From assembly GCF_036946125.1 (NCBI RefSeq), contig NZ_JAQIJT010000002.1:403001-467000 (forward strand): 64,000 nt of DNA. Reading direction: 5' to 3'. Position numbers and translations under genes: made by a program. Position 1 is the stretch's first letter. Every line of letters starts with the position of its first letter. The notes beneath the pieces were generated by a model. The model ran no database searches. It was given only the letters and a program-made list of their open reading frames with translations, and was not told where the DNA came from. Below, one piece after another: positions 1-8,160 of this stretch. The DNA is from Sphingomonas adhaesiva. Lineage in GTDB: Bacteria > Pseudomonadota > Alphaproteobacteria > Sphingomonadales > Sphingomonadaceae.

Positions 1-1263
1 GAGACGGACCTGAGGCGCTACATCCGTTCGCTCTGGGCGGAGCTGATCCGGCCGCCGCATGCCGCCACGCCCGATGCGTCGCTGCTGGCGATCGCGGAGC
101 CCTATGTCGTCCCCGGCGGGCGCTTCACCGAGCTCTATTACTGGGACAGCTATTTCACGATGCTGGGCCTCGTGCGCGACGGGCATGAGGGGGTGGCGCG
201 CGCGATGCTGGAGACCTTCACGCAATTGATCGAGCGCTACGGCCATATCCCCAACGGGACGCGCAGCTACTATCTCAGCCGTTCGCAGCCGCCGCTGTAT
301 TTCATGATGCTGCGCCTGTTGCCGCAGGCCGATCCGGCGCGGCAGCGGCGGCATCTGGACGCGATGCTGGCGGAACATCGCTTCTGGATGCGCGGCGGGC
401 GCGCGGTCGCCATGCCGGACGGGGCGTTGCTCAACCGCTTCTGGGACGATCGCGACACCCCGCGCGAGGAATCCTATGCCGAGGACGTCGCGACCGCCGC
501 CGCCGCCGCCGCCCCGCCGGCGGAGGTCTTCCGCGCGCTGCGCGCGGGCGCGGAGAGCGGCTGGGACTTTTCCTCGCGGTGGCTCGCCGATGCGCGCGCG
601 CTGGAGACGATCCGCACGCCGCAGATCGTGCCGGTCGACCTCAACGCCCTGCTCTACGGTCTGGAGACGACGATCGCGGAGCAGGCCGCGGCGCTGTGCG
701 CCGATGCCATCGCCGCCGACTTTCGCGCGCTCGCCCGGGCGCGGCGGCGCGCGGTGCGGCGCTGGCTGTGGTCGCGCGCAGGTTGGTTCGGCGATTTCGA
801 CCTCGAGCACGCGCGCCTGTCGGGCCAGCCGACCGCGGCGACGCTCGCACCGCTCTTTACGGGGATGGCGACCGCGGGAGAGGCCGCGGCCATCGCGCGG
901 ACGGTCGGCGACTGCCTGTTGGGCGCGGGCGGGCTGCGAACGACGCTGATCGACACCGGGGAGCAATGGGACTGGCCCAACGGCTGGGCGCCGCTGCAAT
1001 GGATCGCCTTTCAGGGCCTGCGCCGCTACGGCCATGCCGCGCTCGCCGATACGATCGCGACGCGCTGGATCGCGACGGTCGATGCCGAATTCCGGCACAG
1101 CGGCGCGATCCACGAGAAATACGACGTCGAGCGCGGCGGGCGCGGGCAGGGGGGTGAGTATGTGCCGCAGGTCGGCTTCGGCTGGACCAACGGCGTGACG
1201 GCCGCCTTCATCGACCTGGTCGGCGCGGGCGACAGGGAACGGGCGGGAGAGGCTGGATGCTGA
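1..1263 (+). CDS. treA: Trehalase (GH37), 5' end cut by window
   Basis: Hydrolyses alpha,alpha-trehalose to two glucoses. The frame is open from base 1 to the TGA at 1261-1263, so about 420 codons are present and the N-terminus lies upstream of the window. Both family signatures are visible: PGGRFTELYYWDSY near bases 112-153 and QWDWPNGWAPLQW near bases 964-1002. A glycine-rich GGRGQGGEY segment near the C-terminus is also typical. No signal peptide can be judged because the start is missing, so periplasmic (TreA) and cytoplasmic (TreF) forms cannot be told apart; many sphingomonad enzymes are exported. The next gene overlaps its last 7 bases, which suggests co-transcription with a sugar-type MFS transporter. 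Confidence 0.93.
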   Translation, partial: ETDLRRYIRSLWAELIRPPHAATPDASLLAIAEPYVVPGGRFTELYYWDSYFTMLGLVRDGHEGVARAMLETFTQLIERYGHIPNGTRSYYLSRSQPPLYFMMLRLLPQADPARQRRHLDAMLAEHRFWMRGGRAVAMPDGALLNRFWDDRDTPREESYAEDVATAAAAAAPPAEVFRALRAGAESGWDFSSRWLADARALETIRTPQIVPVDLNALLYGLETTIAEQAAALCADAIAADFRALARARRRAVRRWLWSRAGWFGDFDLEHARLSGQPTAATLAPLFTGMATAGEAAAIARTVGDCLLGAGGLRTTLIDTGEQWDWPNGWAPLQWIAFQGLRRYGHAALADTIATRWIATVDAEFRHSGAIHEKYDVERGGRGQGGEYVPQVGFGWTNGVTAAFIDLVGAGDRERAGEAGC

Positions 1264-2465
1264 CGATGGGCGCCGCGCCGGTCGACGACACGATGGCGGC
1301 GGGCGGCGGGCGGTCGTCGCTCGCGGTCCGCACCTCCGCGCTCTACGCGGCGCTCTACCTCCATTACGGCTTCTTCCTGCTGATCCCGCTGTGGCTCTCG
1401 CACGAGGGCGCGACCCCGTCGGAAATCGGGACGCTGATGGCGATTCCGCTGCTCCTGCGCCTGCTGACCGTCGCGCCCTTCGCCGCCTGGGCGGGACGTC
1501 ACGGCCGCGTCAGAACGGGCATCGCGGCGACCGCGCTGGCGGCGGCTGGCCTCGTCGCGCTGCTGTCGCAGGCGGATACCGCGGCGCAGCGCTTCGCGAT
1601 CGTCGTCGTCTTCTCGATCGTGTGGGACCAGATCCCGGTGCTGGTCGATGCCTATGCCAGCATGGCGGTGCGCGCCCGCTCGCTCGACTTCGGCCGCCTG
1701 CGCGTCTGGGGCTCGATCGGCGTCGTCGTGTCCACCGCCGCGGCCGGCTGGACGGTGGGGCGGACCGGCATCGGCGCGGTGCCGCTGCTGATCGCCGGGT
1801 TCCTGCTGCTGACGCCGGCGGTGACGCTGTTGCTGCCGGGCGACCGCATGCTGGCGGCGACCGAGACAGAGGTGCGCGGCGGCTGGCGCGACCTGTTCGC
1901 CGACCGCGCGCTGATCGGGGCGATGGTGGCGGCGTCCTTCATCATGGGCAGCCACGGGGTCGTCAACAGCTTCGGCGCGATCCAATGGGCGGCGAACGGC
2001 GTGTCGACGACGCAGATCGGCTTCCTGAACGCGGCCGCGATCGCGTCGGAAATCCTGGCGTTCACGCTGGGCGGCGCGCTGCTGGGGAAGCGCGACCCGC
2101 GCATCCTGATCCTCCTGGCCGCCGCCGCGGCGGCGCTGCGCTGGTCGATCATGGCGACCGACCCGGCGCTGCCGGTCCTCTATCTCGCGCAATGCCTGCA
2201 GGGGCTTTCCTCGACCGGACCGCTGCTGGCCCCGATGATGATGATCGCCCGACGCGTGCCCGCCCATCTCGCCGCGAGCGCGCAGGGACTGAACGCGGTC
2301 TTCATCGGCGCCGTGCTCGCCGCCGTCACCGCCTCGTCCGGGTTCATCTGGTCCGGGGGGCCGGGGCGCGCCTATGCGGCGATGATCGTGGTAAGCCTGC
2401 TGGGATTGCCGCTGCTGTTCGCACGGGGCCGGAGGATCGCTCCTGCCGGACATTCGGCGCTATGA
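1257..2465 (+). CDS. MFS transporter, HcaT/PPP-like family
   Basis: A 402-residue inner-membrane protein with about 12 hydrophobic segments, starting at an ATG that overlaps the end of the trehalase gene by 7 bases. The N-terminus (LYLHYGFFLLIPLWL) and the segment with DQIPVLVDAYA followed by LDFGRLRVWGSIG resemble the MFS_1_like group, which includes the 3-phenylpropionate transporter HcaT and nucleoside/sugar symporters. The substrate cannot be read from sequence. Overlap with trehalase makes a sugar or trehalose-related substrate a reasonable inference, but it is only context. A CPBP protease gene starts 7 bases downstream, so the three genes are probably one transcript. Confidence 0.8.
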   Translation: MLTMGAAPVDDTMAAGGGRSSLAVRTSALYAALYLHYGFFLLIPLWLSHEGATPSEIGTLMAIPLLLRLLTVAPFAAWAGRHGRVRTGIAATALAAAGLVALLSQADTAAQRFAIVVVFSIVWDQIPVLVDAYASMAVRARSLDFGRLRVWGSIGVVVSTAAAGWTVGRTGIGAVPLLIAGFLLLTPAVTLLLPGDRMLAATETEVRGGWRDLFADRALIGAMVAASFIMGSHGVVNSFGAIQWAANGVSTTQIGFLNAAAIASEILAFTLGGALLGKRDPRILILLAAAAAALRWSIMATDPALPVLYLAQCLQGLSSTGPLLAPMMMIARRVPAHLAASAQGLNAVFIGAVLAAVTASSGFIWSGGPGRAYAAMIVVSLLGLPLLFARGRRIAPAGHSAL

Positions 2466-2472
2466 CGGGTTC

Positions 2473-3171
2473 ATGATCGCCACCGCCCTGCTCATCGCCG
2501 CGATCGCCTGCTTCCACGCCTTCCTGCGGGGTTACGGCGGTTCGCGCATCCGGCGACGCTTCGCCCGCCGTGCGGTGCGGCACTGGCTGTGGTTCGGGAT
2601 GCCGGCGCTGCTGATGCTCGCATCGCTCGGCCGGATCGAGGCGCTCGCCGGCCTGCCGCCGGAATTCGTCCCCGCCCGCATCGCGCTCGCCCGGCTGATC
2701 GGCGGAACGCTCGCGCCCGGCGATCTGCTGCGGGTCACGGCCATCGGCGTGGTATCGGGCGGCGGCGTCCTCGCGCTGGTCGAGCGGCGACGCCGTCGTC
2801 CGCTCGGCGTGGGCGATATCGAGGCGGTGCTGCCGCGCACGCGCCGCGAGCTGCCGTGGGGCGTCCTCACCTCGATCAGCGCCGGCGTCAGCGAGGAGCT
2901 GTTCTTCCGCCTGCTGATCCCGCTCCTCGTCGCCGGGGTGCTGGGGTCGGCCGCGCTAGGCTTCGCCGTCGCGACCGTCCTGTTCGGCTGGGCACATCGG
3001 TATCAGGGGCGCATCGGCATGGTGGCGACCGCGTCGGCCGGGGCGTCGCTGGCGGCGGCGTACCTGCTGACCGGCGCCTTCTGGATCGCGGTCGCGCTGC
3101 ACGTCGTGATCGACCTCAACGCGCTGGTCCTGCGCCCCGCCCTATCGGGGCGGCTGCGCGCCCAGGCCTAG
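2473..3171 (+). CDS. CPBP family intramembrane protease
   Basis: A 232-residue polytopic membrane protein of the CPBP (CAAX protease and bacteriocin-processing, Abi) family. The three family motifs are present: EExxxR as EELFFR near residue 140, FxxxH as FGWAH near residue 173, and HxxxD as HVVID near residue 209. They supply the catalytic glutamate and histidines of this Rce1-like glutamic protease fold. It starts 7 bases after the upstream MFS gene, with no room for a promoter. It converges on the minus-strand DUF1289 gene: the two coding regions share their last 4 bases at 3168-3171. The physiological target is unknown. Confidence 0.82.
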   Translation: MIATALLIAAIACFHAFLRGYGGSRIRRRFARRAVRHWLWFGMPALLMLASLGRIEALAGLPPEFVPARIALARLIGGTLAPGDLLRVTAIGVVSGGGVLALVERRRRRPLGVGDIEAVLPRTRRELPWGVLTSISAGVSEELFFRLLIPLLVAGVLGSAALGFAVATVLFGWAHRYQGRIGMVATASAGASLAAAYLLTGAFWIAVALHVVIDLNALVLRPALSGRLRAQA

Positions 3172-3356
3172 CGCTCGGCGTCGGCGCGGCGCTGCGCCAC
3201 GCGGCGCAGGATCGCTTCCTTCTCGATCCTGTCGGCGCTGCTCCAGCCTGCGATCTCGCCGATCGTGCGGTAGCAGCCCAGGCACCAGCCCGTCACCGCA
3301 TCCATCGTGCACACCAGGTTACACGGCGATTCCGGGCCGCGGTCCGCACCGCTCAT
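3168..3356 (-). CDS. DUF1289 domain protein (small, four-cysteine)
   Basis: A 62-residue protein with two cysteine pairs, CNLVC at residues 12-16 and CLGC at 25-28, and the WSSADRxEKEAILRRVAQRR tail characteristic of DUF1289. The arrangement suggests a metal site, probably zinc or iron; the function of the family is not established. Its ATG overlaps the stop of the upstream RNA helicase gene by 4 bases (ATGA), so the two are translationally coupled. DUF1289 proteins are widespread in proteobacteria and often sit beside RNA or cofactor genes. It is shorter than most annotation cut-offs but well supported by the motif. Confidence 0.82.
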   Translation of the reverse strand: MSGADRGPESPCNLVCTMDAVTGWCLGCYRTIGEIAGWSSADRIEKEAILRRVAQRRADAER

Positions 3357-4768
3357 GACGTCAGTTTGACGCTCAGGAAGTCGGGAATCGGGCCGTTCCA
3401 GCCGCCGTCGGTATCCGGCGTTTCGTCGCGATCGTCGCGGTAGCGCGGCGCGTCGCGCCGGGGACCCTCGTCGCGGCGCGCACCTTGTCGGGGCGCGACG
3501 GCATCGCGGCGCGGTTCGTCGCGGCGCGTGCGCTCGGAGGCACGTCCCCGCCGCGGCTCCGCGGCGGCGCCCTGCCGCGGCGTCTCGGCCGCGGGGCGCG
3601 TGCGCTCGCGGCGGCGCGCGCCGCGCTCCTCGCGCGCAGGGGCGTCGGGCACCGCGTCCAGCCGGGCGATGGTCTGTCCGGTCAGCTTCTCGATATTCTC
3701 GATATTCTCGGCATCGTCGGGCCCGACCAGCGTATAGGCGACCCCGGTCGCCCCGCCGCGCCCGGTACGCCCGATGCGGTGGACGTAATCGTCCGGGTGC
3801 CACGGCGCGTCGAAGTTGAAGACGTGGCTCACGCCCTTGATGTCCAGCCCGCGCGCCGCGACGTCGCTGGCGACCAGGATATTGATGTCGCCCTTCTTGA
3901 ACCGCTCCAGCTCGGCGAGGCGCTGCGGCTGCTCCATGTCGCCATGGATCTCGCCGCTGGCGAGGCCGTGGTTCTTCAGGCTCTTGTTGAGCTCGCGCAC
4001 CGTCGTCTTGCGGTTGCAGAAGACGATCGCGGTGCGCACCTCCTCCTGCGACAGCAGGCGGCGCAGCGTCTCGCGCTTCTCGAACGCCGCGCCCTTCGTC
4101 GGGACCAGCCACTGCGTGATGTTGATGTTGGTCGAGGCCGGGCGCGCGACCTCGATCGTCTTGGGATTGCTCAGGAAGCGGTCGGCCAGCTTCTTGATCG
4201 GCGGCGGCATCGTCGCGCTGAACAGCAATGTCTGGCGCTGCGCGGGCAGCTTGATGCAGATCTCCTCGATATCGGGGATGAACCCCATGTCGAGCATCCG
4301 GTCCGCCTCGTCGATGACCAGCATCGAACAGTTCGTCAGCAGGATCTTGCCGCGCTGGAACAGGTCCATCAGCCGCCCCGGCGTCGCGATCAGCACGTCG
4401 ACGCCCTTTTCCAGCGCCTTCACCTGGTCGCCCATCTGCACGCCGCCGATCAGCAGCGCCATGCTGAGCTTGTGATACTTGCCGTATTTCTCGAAATTCT
4501 CGGCCACCTGCGCGGCGAGTTCGCGCGTCGGCTCCAGGATCAGGCTGCGCGGCATGCGCGCGCGGCTGCGCCCGTGCGCCAGGATGTCGATCATCGGCAG
4601 CACGAAGCTGGCGGTCTTGCCCGTCCCCGTCTGCGCGATGCCGATGATGTCGCGCATCATCAGCACCGGCGGGATCGCGCTCGCCTGGATCGGCGTCGGC
4701 TCGGTATAGCCGGTGTCTCCGACGGCGCGGAGAAGTTCGTCGGAAAGGCCGAGGTCGGCGAAGCTCAT
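3353..4768 (-). CDS. rhlE: DEAD-box ATP-dependent RNA helicase, RhlE-like
   Basis: A 471-residue RNA helicase with the complete motif set. The Q motif follows the FADLGLSDELL start. Motif I is AQTGTGKT, Ia PTRELAAQ, Ib TPGRLMD, II DEADRMLDMGF, III SAT, and VI HRIGRTGRGG. The helicase core spans about residues 1-370. The remaining 100 residues form an Arg/Glu/Asp-rich low-complexity tail, typical of RhlE-type enzymes and likely to bind RNA. Expected role is remodelling of structured RNA in ribosome assembly or the degradosome; a rne gene lies 20 kb away. The gene is first of a two-gene unit with DUF1289. RhlE is the closest name, but CsdA/DeaD-like naming is possible. Confidence 0.92.
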   Translation of the reverse strand: MSFADLGLSDELLRAVGDTGYTEPTPIQASAIPPVLMMRDIIGIAQTGTGKTASFVLPMIDILAHGRSRARMPRSLILEPTRELAAQVAENFEKYGKYHKLSMALLIGGVQMGDQVKALEKGVDVLIATPGRLMDLFQRGKILLTNCSMLVIDEADRMLDMGFIPDIEEICIKLPAQRQTLLFSATMPPPIKKLADRFLSNPKTIEVARPASTNINITQWLVPTKGAAFEKRETLRRLLSQEEVRTAIVFCNRKTTVRELNKSLKNHGLASGEIHGDMEQPQRLAELERFKKGDINILVASDVAARGLDIKGVSHVFNFDAPWHPDDYVHRIGRTGRGGATGVAYTLVGPDDAENIENIEKLTGQTIARLDAVPDAPAREERGARRRERTRPAAETPRQGAAAEPRRGRASERTRRDEPRRDAVAPRQGARRDEGPRRDAPRYRDDRDETPDTDGGWNGPIPDFLSVKLTS

Positions 4769-4884
4769 GCAGATGTCCGGTTGGCGGGGGCGCGCGGCAC
4801 CAGCCGCAATATCCCGTTTCTGCCTTGGCGCGCTCTGCGATCAGGCGCGCAAAGTCAAGAATTATGCGCTCGCCGCGGCGGAAA

Positions 4885-5361
4885 TCAGCGTTTCGGGACC
4901 AATGTCCTGAACGCGGTGATCGCACAGCGCGCGCCCGAGCGGGTGCGGATCGAATCGCGGCGCGCGCACATCTTTCCGTCGCCGGTCGGCTTCAGGTACA
5001 GGCCGGAGTAGAAATCCAGCGTCGGGCAGTCCGCGTTCAGCTTCGCGCGCACGCGCTTCACCCCCTCCACCACCAGATCGACCTCGCCCTCGCGGTCCAG
5101 CATCGCGCCGGTGATGTCGGTCATCGTGACGCAGCGCGGGGCCTTGCGCTCCTGCCAGATCACGGGCGTGAAGCCGCGCGCCGGCGCCACCGCGCCGCGC
5201 GGCATCCGCGGGATGCGGATGATGAGGCGTTCGTGGATCGTCATCTGCGTCCAGCGCACGGCGGGCGGCGGCGGCGCGCGCTCCGGCGCACCCCCCGACA
5301 CCGCCAGCGGGGCGGCCAGGGCGAGCAGCAGCGGGGGCAGGGAAGACAGGGTGACGGACAT
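4885..5361 (-). CDS. Secreted protein of unknown function
   Basis: A 158-residue protein that I do not recognise. From the ATG at 5361 it begins with a hydrophobic stretch (LSSLPPLLLALAAPLAVSG) that looks like a signal peptide, followed by a proline-rich spacer. The mature part has four cysteines (within APRCVTM, ADCPTLD, KMCARRD and ARCAITA), enough for two disulphides, which fits export. An AGGAAGG sequence lies about 11 bases before this start. A longer reading from 5433 exists but places the signal sequence internally and is unlikely. It stands alone between a helicase gene on the same strand and a divergent FAD oxidase. I infer a periplasmic or surface protein, probably lineage-restricted. 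Confidence 0.6.
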   Translation of the reverse strand: MSVTLSSLPPLLLALAAPLAVSGGAPERAPPPPAVRWTQMTIHERLIIRIPRMPRGAVAPARGFTPVIWQERKAPRCVTMTDITGAMLDREGEVDLVVEGVKRVRAKLNADCPTLDFYSGLYLKPTGDGKMCARRDSIRTRSGARCAITAFRTLVPKR

Positions 5362-5426
5362 GACGATGGCATCCTTCCTGCCGCCGGGCGATTGAACAAT
5401 CCATGAATTGTCGGCAGGACACCGCG

Positions 5427-6872
5427 ATGACACCGGCGCTCTCCCGCCTCGCCGATCGCCTCGCCGCGCACCTTCCCGCCGCCGCGATCGTCACCGACCG
5501 CGAAACGATCGCCCCTTGGGAGACCGACTGGCGCCGGCGCTATCACGGCCACGCCCCGCTGATGCTCGCCCCGCGCGACGTCGCGCAGGTGCGGGCGATC
5601 GTCGCCCTGGCGCGCGAAGAGGGCGCGCCGCTGGTGCCGCAGGGCGGCAACAGCTCGATGGTTGGCGGCGCCACCCCGCCGGCGGACGGCAGCGCCGCGA
5701 TCCTGTCGCTGCGCGCGCTGAACCGCATCCGCTCGCTCGACCCAGCCGCCGGGCTGGCGGTGGCGGAGGCGGGGGTGATCCTCGCGACGCTCCACGATGC
5801 GGCGCTGGCGCAGGGGCGGCGCTTTCCGCTGTCGCTGGGGGCGAAGGGATCGGCGACGATCGGCGGGCTCGTCTCGACCAACGCCGGCGGGGTGCAGGTG
5901 CTGCGCTTCGGCACGATGCGCGGGCTGGTCGCCGGGGTGGAGGCCGTGCTGCCCGACGGATCGCTCTACGACGGGCTGTCGGCGCTGCGGAAGGACAATC
6001 GCGGCTACGACCTGACGCAGCTGCTGATCGGGGCGGAGGGGACGCTCGGCATCGTCACCGCCGCGACGCTGCGGCTGGTGCCGGCGGTCGGCGCGCGGAC
6101 GGTCGCCTGGGCGGGCGTCGCCTCGCCCGATGCCGCGATGGCGCTGCTCCACCGTTTTCAGGCGCGCGCGCCGGGGCTGGAGAGCTTCGAGCTGCTGCCC
6201 TCCGAATCGCTGGACGCGGTGCTGCGCTACCTGCCCGGTGCGCGCGCGCCGGTCGCGGGGGCGTATCCCTGGCACGTCCTGCTGGAGGTCACCGCCGCGC
6301 CGGGCGAGGCGGACCCCCACGCGCTGGTCGAGCAGCTGCTGGCGGACGGCTTCGCGGCGGGGGAGGCGGCGGACGCCACCATCGCGGCGAGCGAGGCACA
6401 GGCGGGGGCGTTCTGGCGCCTGCGCGAATCGATCTCCGATGCGGAGCGCGCCACCGGCCCGGCGGCGCAGCACGACATCTCGGTCCCGCCCGCGACCATG
6501 CCGCGCTTCATGATCGAGGCGGCGGCGGCGTGCGAGGCGCGCTTCCCCGGCACCCATGCCTCGGGCTTCGGGCATCTGGGCGACGGCAACGTGCATTTCC
6601 ACGTCCGCGCCGCCCCCGGCACCGACCCCGCGCACTGGTATGCCGAACAGGTGCCCGTCGTCTCGCGCTTCGTCCACGATCTGGTCGTCGCCGCCGGGGG
6701 ATCGATTTCCGCCGAGCACGGCATCGGCCAGATGAAGCTGCGCGAGCTGGAGCGGCTCGCCTCGCCCGCCCGGCTGGCGGCGCTGCGCGCGATCAAGCAG
6801 GCGTTCGATCCGGGGGAGCTGTTCAATCCGGGGAAGCTCGTGACGCTTGCGCCCGGCCACGCCACGCAATAG
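5427..6872 (+). CDS. FAD-binding oxidase, D-2-hydroxyacid dehydrogenase type (GlcD/D2HGDH family)
   Basis: A 481-residue flavoenzyme. The N-terminal FAD-binding type-4 domain has the PQGGNSSMVGG pyrophosphate-binding loop near residue 70. The C-terminal FAD-oxidase domain has the histidine-rich HLGDGNVHFH motif, SAEHGIGQMK and DPGELFNPGK. This pattern fits enzymes that oxidise D-lactate, glycolate or D-2-hydroxyglutarate with a flavin; D-2-hydroxyglutarate dehydrogenase is the closest type by memory, but the substrate is not fixed by the motifs. I chose the ATG at 5427 because AGGA lies about 10 bases upstream; an in-frame ATG at 5403 has no ribosome binding site. It is divergent from the secreted-protein gene. 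Confidence 0.87.
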   Translation: MTPALSRLADRLAAHLPAAAIVTDRETIAPWETDWRRRYHGHAPLMLAPRDVAQVRAIVALAREEGAPLVPQGGNSSMVGGATPPADGSAAILSLRALNRIRSLDPAAGLAVAEAGVILATLHDAALAQGRRFPLSLGAKGSATIGGLVSTNAGGVQVLRFGTMRGLVAGVEAVLPDGSLYDGLSALRKDNRGYDLTQLLIGAEGTLGIVTAATLRLVPAVGARTVAWAGVASPDAAMALLHRFQARAPGLESFELLPSESLDAVLRYLPGARAPVAGAYPWHVLLEVTAAPGEADPHALVEQLLADGFAAGEAADATIAASEAQAGAFWRLRESISDAERATGPAAQHDISVPPATMPRFMIEAAAACEARFPGTHASGFGHLGDGNVHFHVRAAPGTDPAHWYAEQVPVVSRFVHDLVVAAGGSISAEHGIGQMKLRELERLASPARLAALRAIKQAFDPGELFNPGKLVTLAPGHATQ

Positions 6873-6953
6873 GCCCGGCGACCGTCCGGGCAGCGACAGG
6901 ACGCGACGCGCCCGCCAGAGACACGATCCACCACGTCCGGTACGGAGATTACC

Positions 6954-7718
6954 ATGGCCAGCGCGCCGCAGCTTCCGATTTTCTACAACGGCCTCGAGCC
7001 GCTTTCGAGCGAGACCCACGCCAATTACAAGGTGCGCCCCGCCAACACCGCGCCGTTCCTGGCGGGCCAGCATGCGATCCCGGTCACGGTCGAGGAATTC
7101 CCGCTGATCCAGCGCTACATGCCGATCGTCTTCTCGGCCGGTGACGATCCCGTGCCGATCGCGCTGATGGGCCTGAACGAGGGCGTCAACGTCTTCGTCG
7201 ATGCCGGCGGCGCGCTGGTCGACGACAACGTCTACATCCCCGCCTATGTCCGCCGCTATCCCTACATGCTGGCGCGGCTGCGCCCGGATGCGGAGGAACT
7301 GTCGCTCTGCTTCGACCCCACCTCGCCCACGATCGGCGATTTCGAGGATGGCGAGCCGCTGTTCGCCGATGGCCAGCCCAGCGAGCTAACCCGCAACATC
7401 CTGCAATTCAACGAGAATTTCGAGCAGGCCGCGGCCCGCACCAACCAGTTCATGACCGAGATCCGCGAAATGGGTCTGTTGATGGACGGCGAGGTGACGA
7501 TCCAGCAGGAGGGCAACGACCAGCCCTTCGTCTACCGCGGCTTCCAGATGGTGGACGAGGCGAAGCTGACCGACCTGCGCGGCGACCAGCTGCGCAAGAT
7601 GTCGCAGTCGGGGATGCTGCCGCTGCTGTATGCGCACCTGTTCTCGCTGTCGCTGATGCGCGAGATTTTCGCGCGCCAGGTCCGCGCCGGCCAGATGCCC
7701 GCGCCGATGCCGATGTGA
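6954..7718 (+). CDS. sapC: SapC family protein
   Basis: A 254-residue protein of the SapC family, named after an S-layer-associated protein of Campylobacter. The diagnostic N-terminal part includes FYNGLEPLSSETH and a PVTVEEFPLIQRYMPIVF segment, followed by YIPAYVRRYPYML. There is no signal peptide or membrane segment. In sphingomonads and Caulobacter relatives such genes are often near TonB receptors and sugar-use genes, and the biochemical role is unsettled. The ATG at 6954 follows GGAGATTACC, a good ribosome binding site. It is separated by 81 bases from the FAD oxidase and may have its own promoter. Confidence 0.85.
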   Translation: MASAPQLPIFYNGLEPLSSETHANYKVRPANTAPFLAGQHAIPVTVEEFPLIQRYMPIVFSAGDDPVPIALMGLNEGVNVFVDAGGALVDDNVYIPAYVRRYPYMLARLRPDAEELSLCFDPTSPTIGDFEDGEPLFADGQPSELTRNILQFNENFEQAAARTNQFMTEIREMGLLMDGEVTIQQEGNDQPFVYRGFQMVDEAKLTDLRGDQLRKMSQSGMLPLLYAHLFSLSLMREIFARQVRAGQMPAPMPM

Positions 7719-7802
7719 TCCCGCGGGGGGGGGCATCGTCTCCTCCCCCGTACGCGTCACCCGGGGCGTGTTCGAGACATCTGCGAAATTCAGTTCCTTG
7801 TT

Positions 7803-7886
7803 CCCCGGCGAAGGCCGGGGTCCAGTTGGGGAACGGTGCTAATAGCCGGAAAGCCCACGCCAACTGGGCCCCGGCCTTCGCCGGGG
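7803..7886. repeat. Composite palindromic repeat, family 2 (copy 1)
   Basis: Inverted arms CCCCGGCGAAGGCCGGGG...CCAGTTGG and CCAACTGGGCCCCGGCC...GGGG flank a spacer of about 30 bases. A 40-base tail (GTCGAGCGATCCACGA followed by CGCAGAGG) follows. The same arrangement and tail recur at 19384-19466, and the palindrome alone recurs at 56380-56460. It lies in the gap after sapC and is not coding. Confidence 0.8.
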
Positions 7887-8016
7887 ATCGGCGAAATTGT
7901 CGAGCGATCCACGACTTTCGCAGAGGCCCGGTCAGGCCCGGGGTGACGAAGGGCGGGCCAGGCCACACCGTTCGCCGCCCCTTACCAACATTTCATCGTC
8001 GCGCGTGGACGGGGCC

Positions 8017-8044
8017 TTGCAACCCTTCGCGGGGTTCCTATGTT
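8017..8044 (+). promoter_or_regulatory. Putative sigma70-type promoter of the small RNA
   Basis: TTGCAA at 8017-8022 and TATGTT at 8039-8044 are separated by 16 bases. Each matches the consensus at four of six positions. The predicted transcription start near 8051 falls exactly at the base of the first hairpin of the RNA gene downstream, which supports the assignment. Confidence 0.5.
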
Positions 8045-8050
8045 GGTGGC

Positions 8051-8155
8051 GTACGGTTTCGTGTCCCCCCTTTCGCGAGACCGTATGACACGCCTCTGGC
8101 GTGTCTCCTCCCTGAACCTCGGCCACCGCGTGCTTTCGCACGCGGTGGTTTTTTT
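8051..8155 (+). ncRNA. Small regulatory RNA with CUCCUCCC anti-Shine-Dalgarno segment (suhB/mmgR-like)
   Basis: A non-coding stretch of about 105 nt with three successive hairpins. Hairpin 1 (8052-8085) has a 10 bp stem and a C-rich loop containing CCCCCC. Hairpin 2 (8087-8105) is a perfect 8 bp stem with a 3-base loop. A single-stranded CUCCUCCC follows at 8105-8112, complementary to ribosome binding sites. Hairpin 3 (8123-8148) is a perfect 10 bp stem followed by seven T, a factor-independent terminator. No open reading frame is convincing. From memory the arrangement resembles the alphaproteobacterial suhB/mmgR family, which targets mRNA leaders and often uses Hfq. The family assignment is inference; the structure is directly visible. 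Confidence 0.7.
8123..8155 (+). terminator. Rho-independent terminator of the small RNA
   Basis: The 10 bp perfect stem CCACCGCGTG/CACGCGGTGG with a CTTTCG loop is followed by TTTTTTT. The T-run orientation shows it ends plus-strand transcripts. It lies just beyond the stop of the converging minus-strand amidohydrolase gene. Confidence 0.92.
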
Positions 8156-8160
8156 GGTCG

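Noticed and set aside
1026..2453. Long minus-strand frame opposite the MFS gene
   Set aside because: Arg/Gln/His-rich low-complexity translation without motifs, antisense to a clear transporter; a shadow of high-GC codon use.
3485..5011. Long plus-strand frame opposite the DEAD-box helicase
   Set aside because: Its translation has no recognisable domain, while the minus strand carries a complete helicase motif set.
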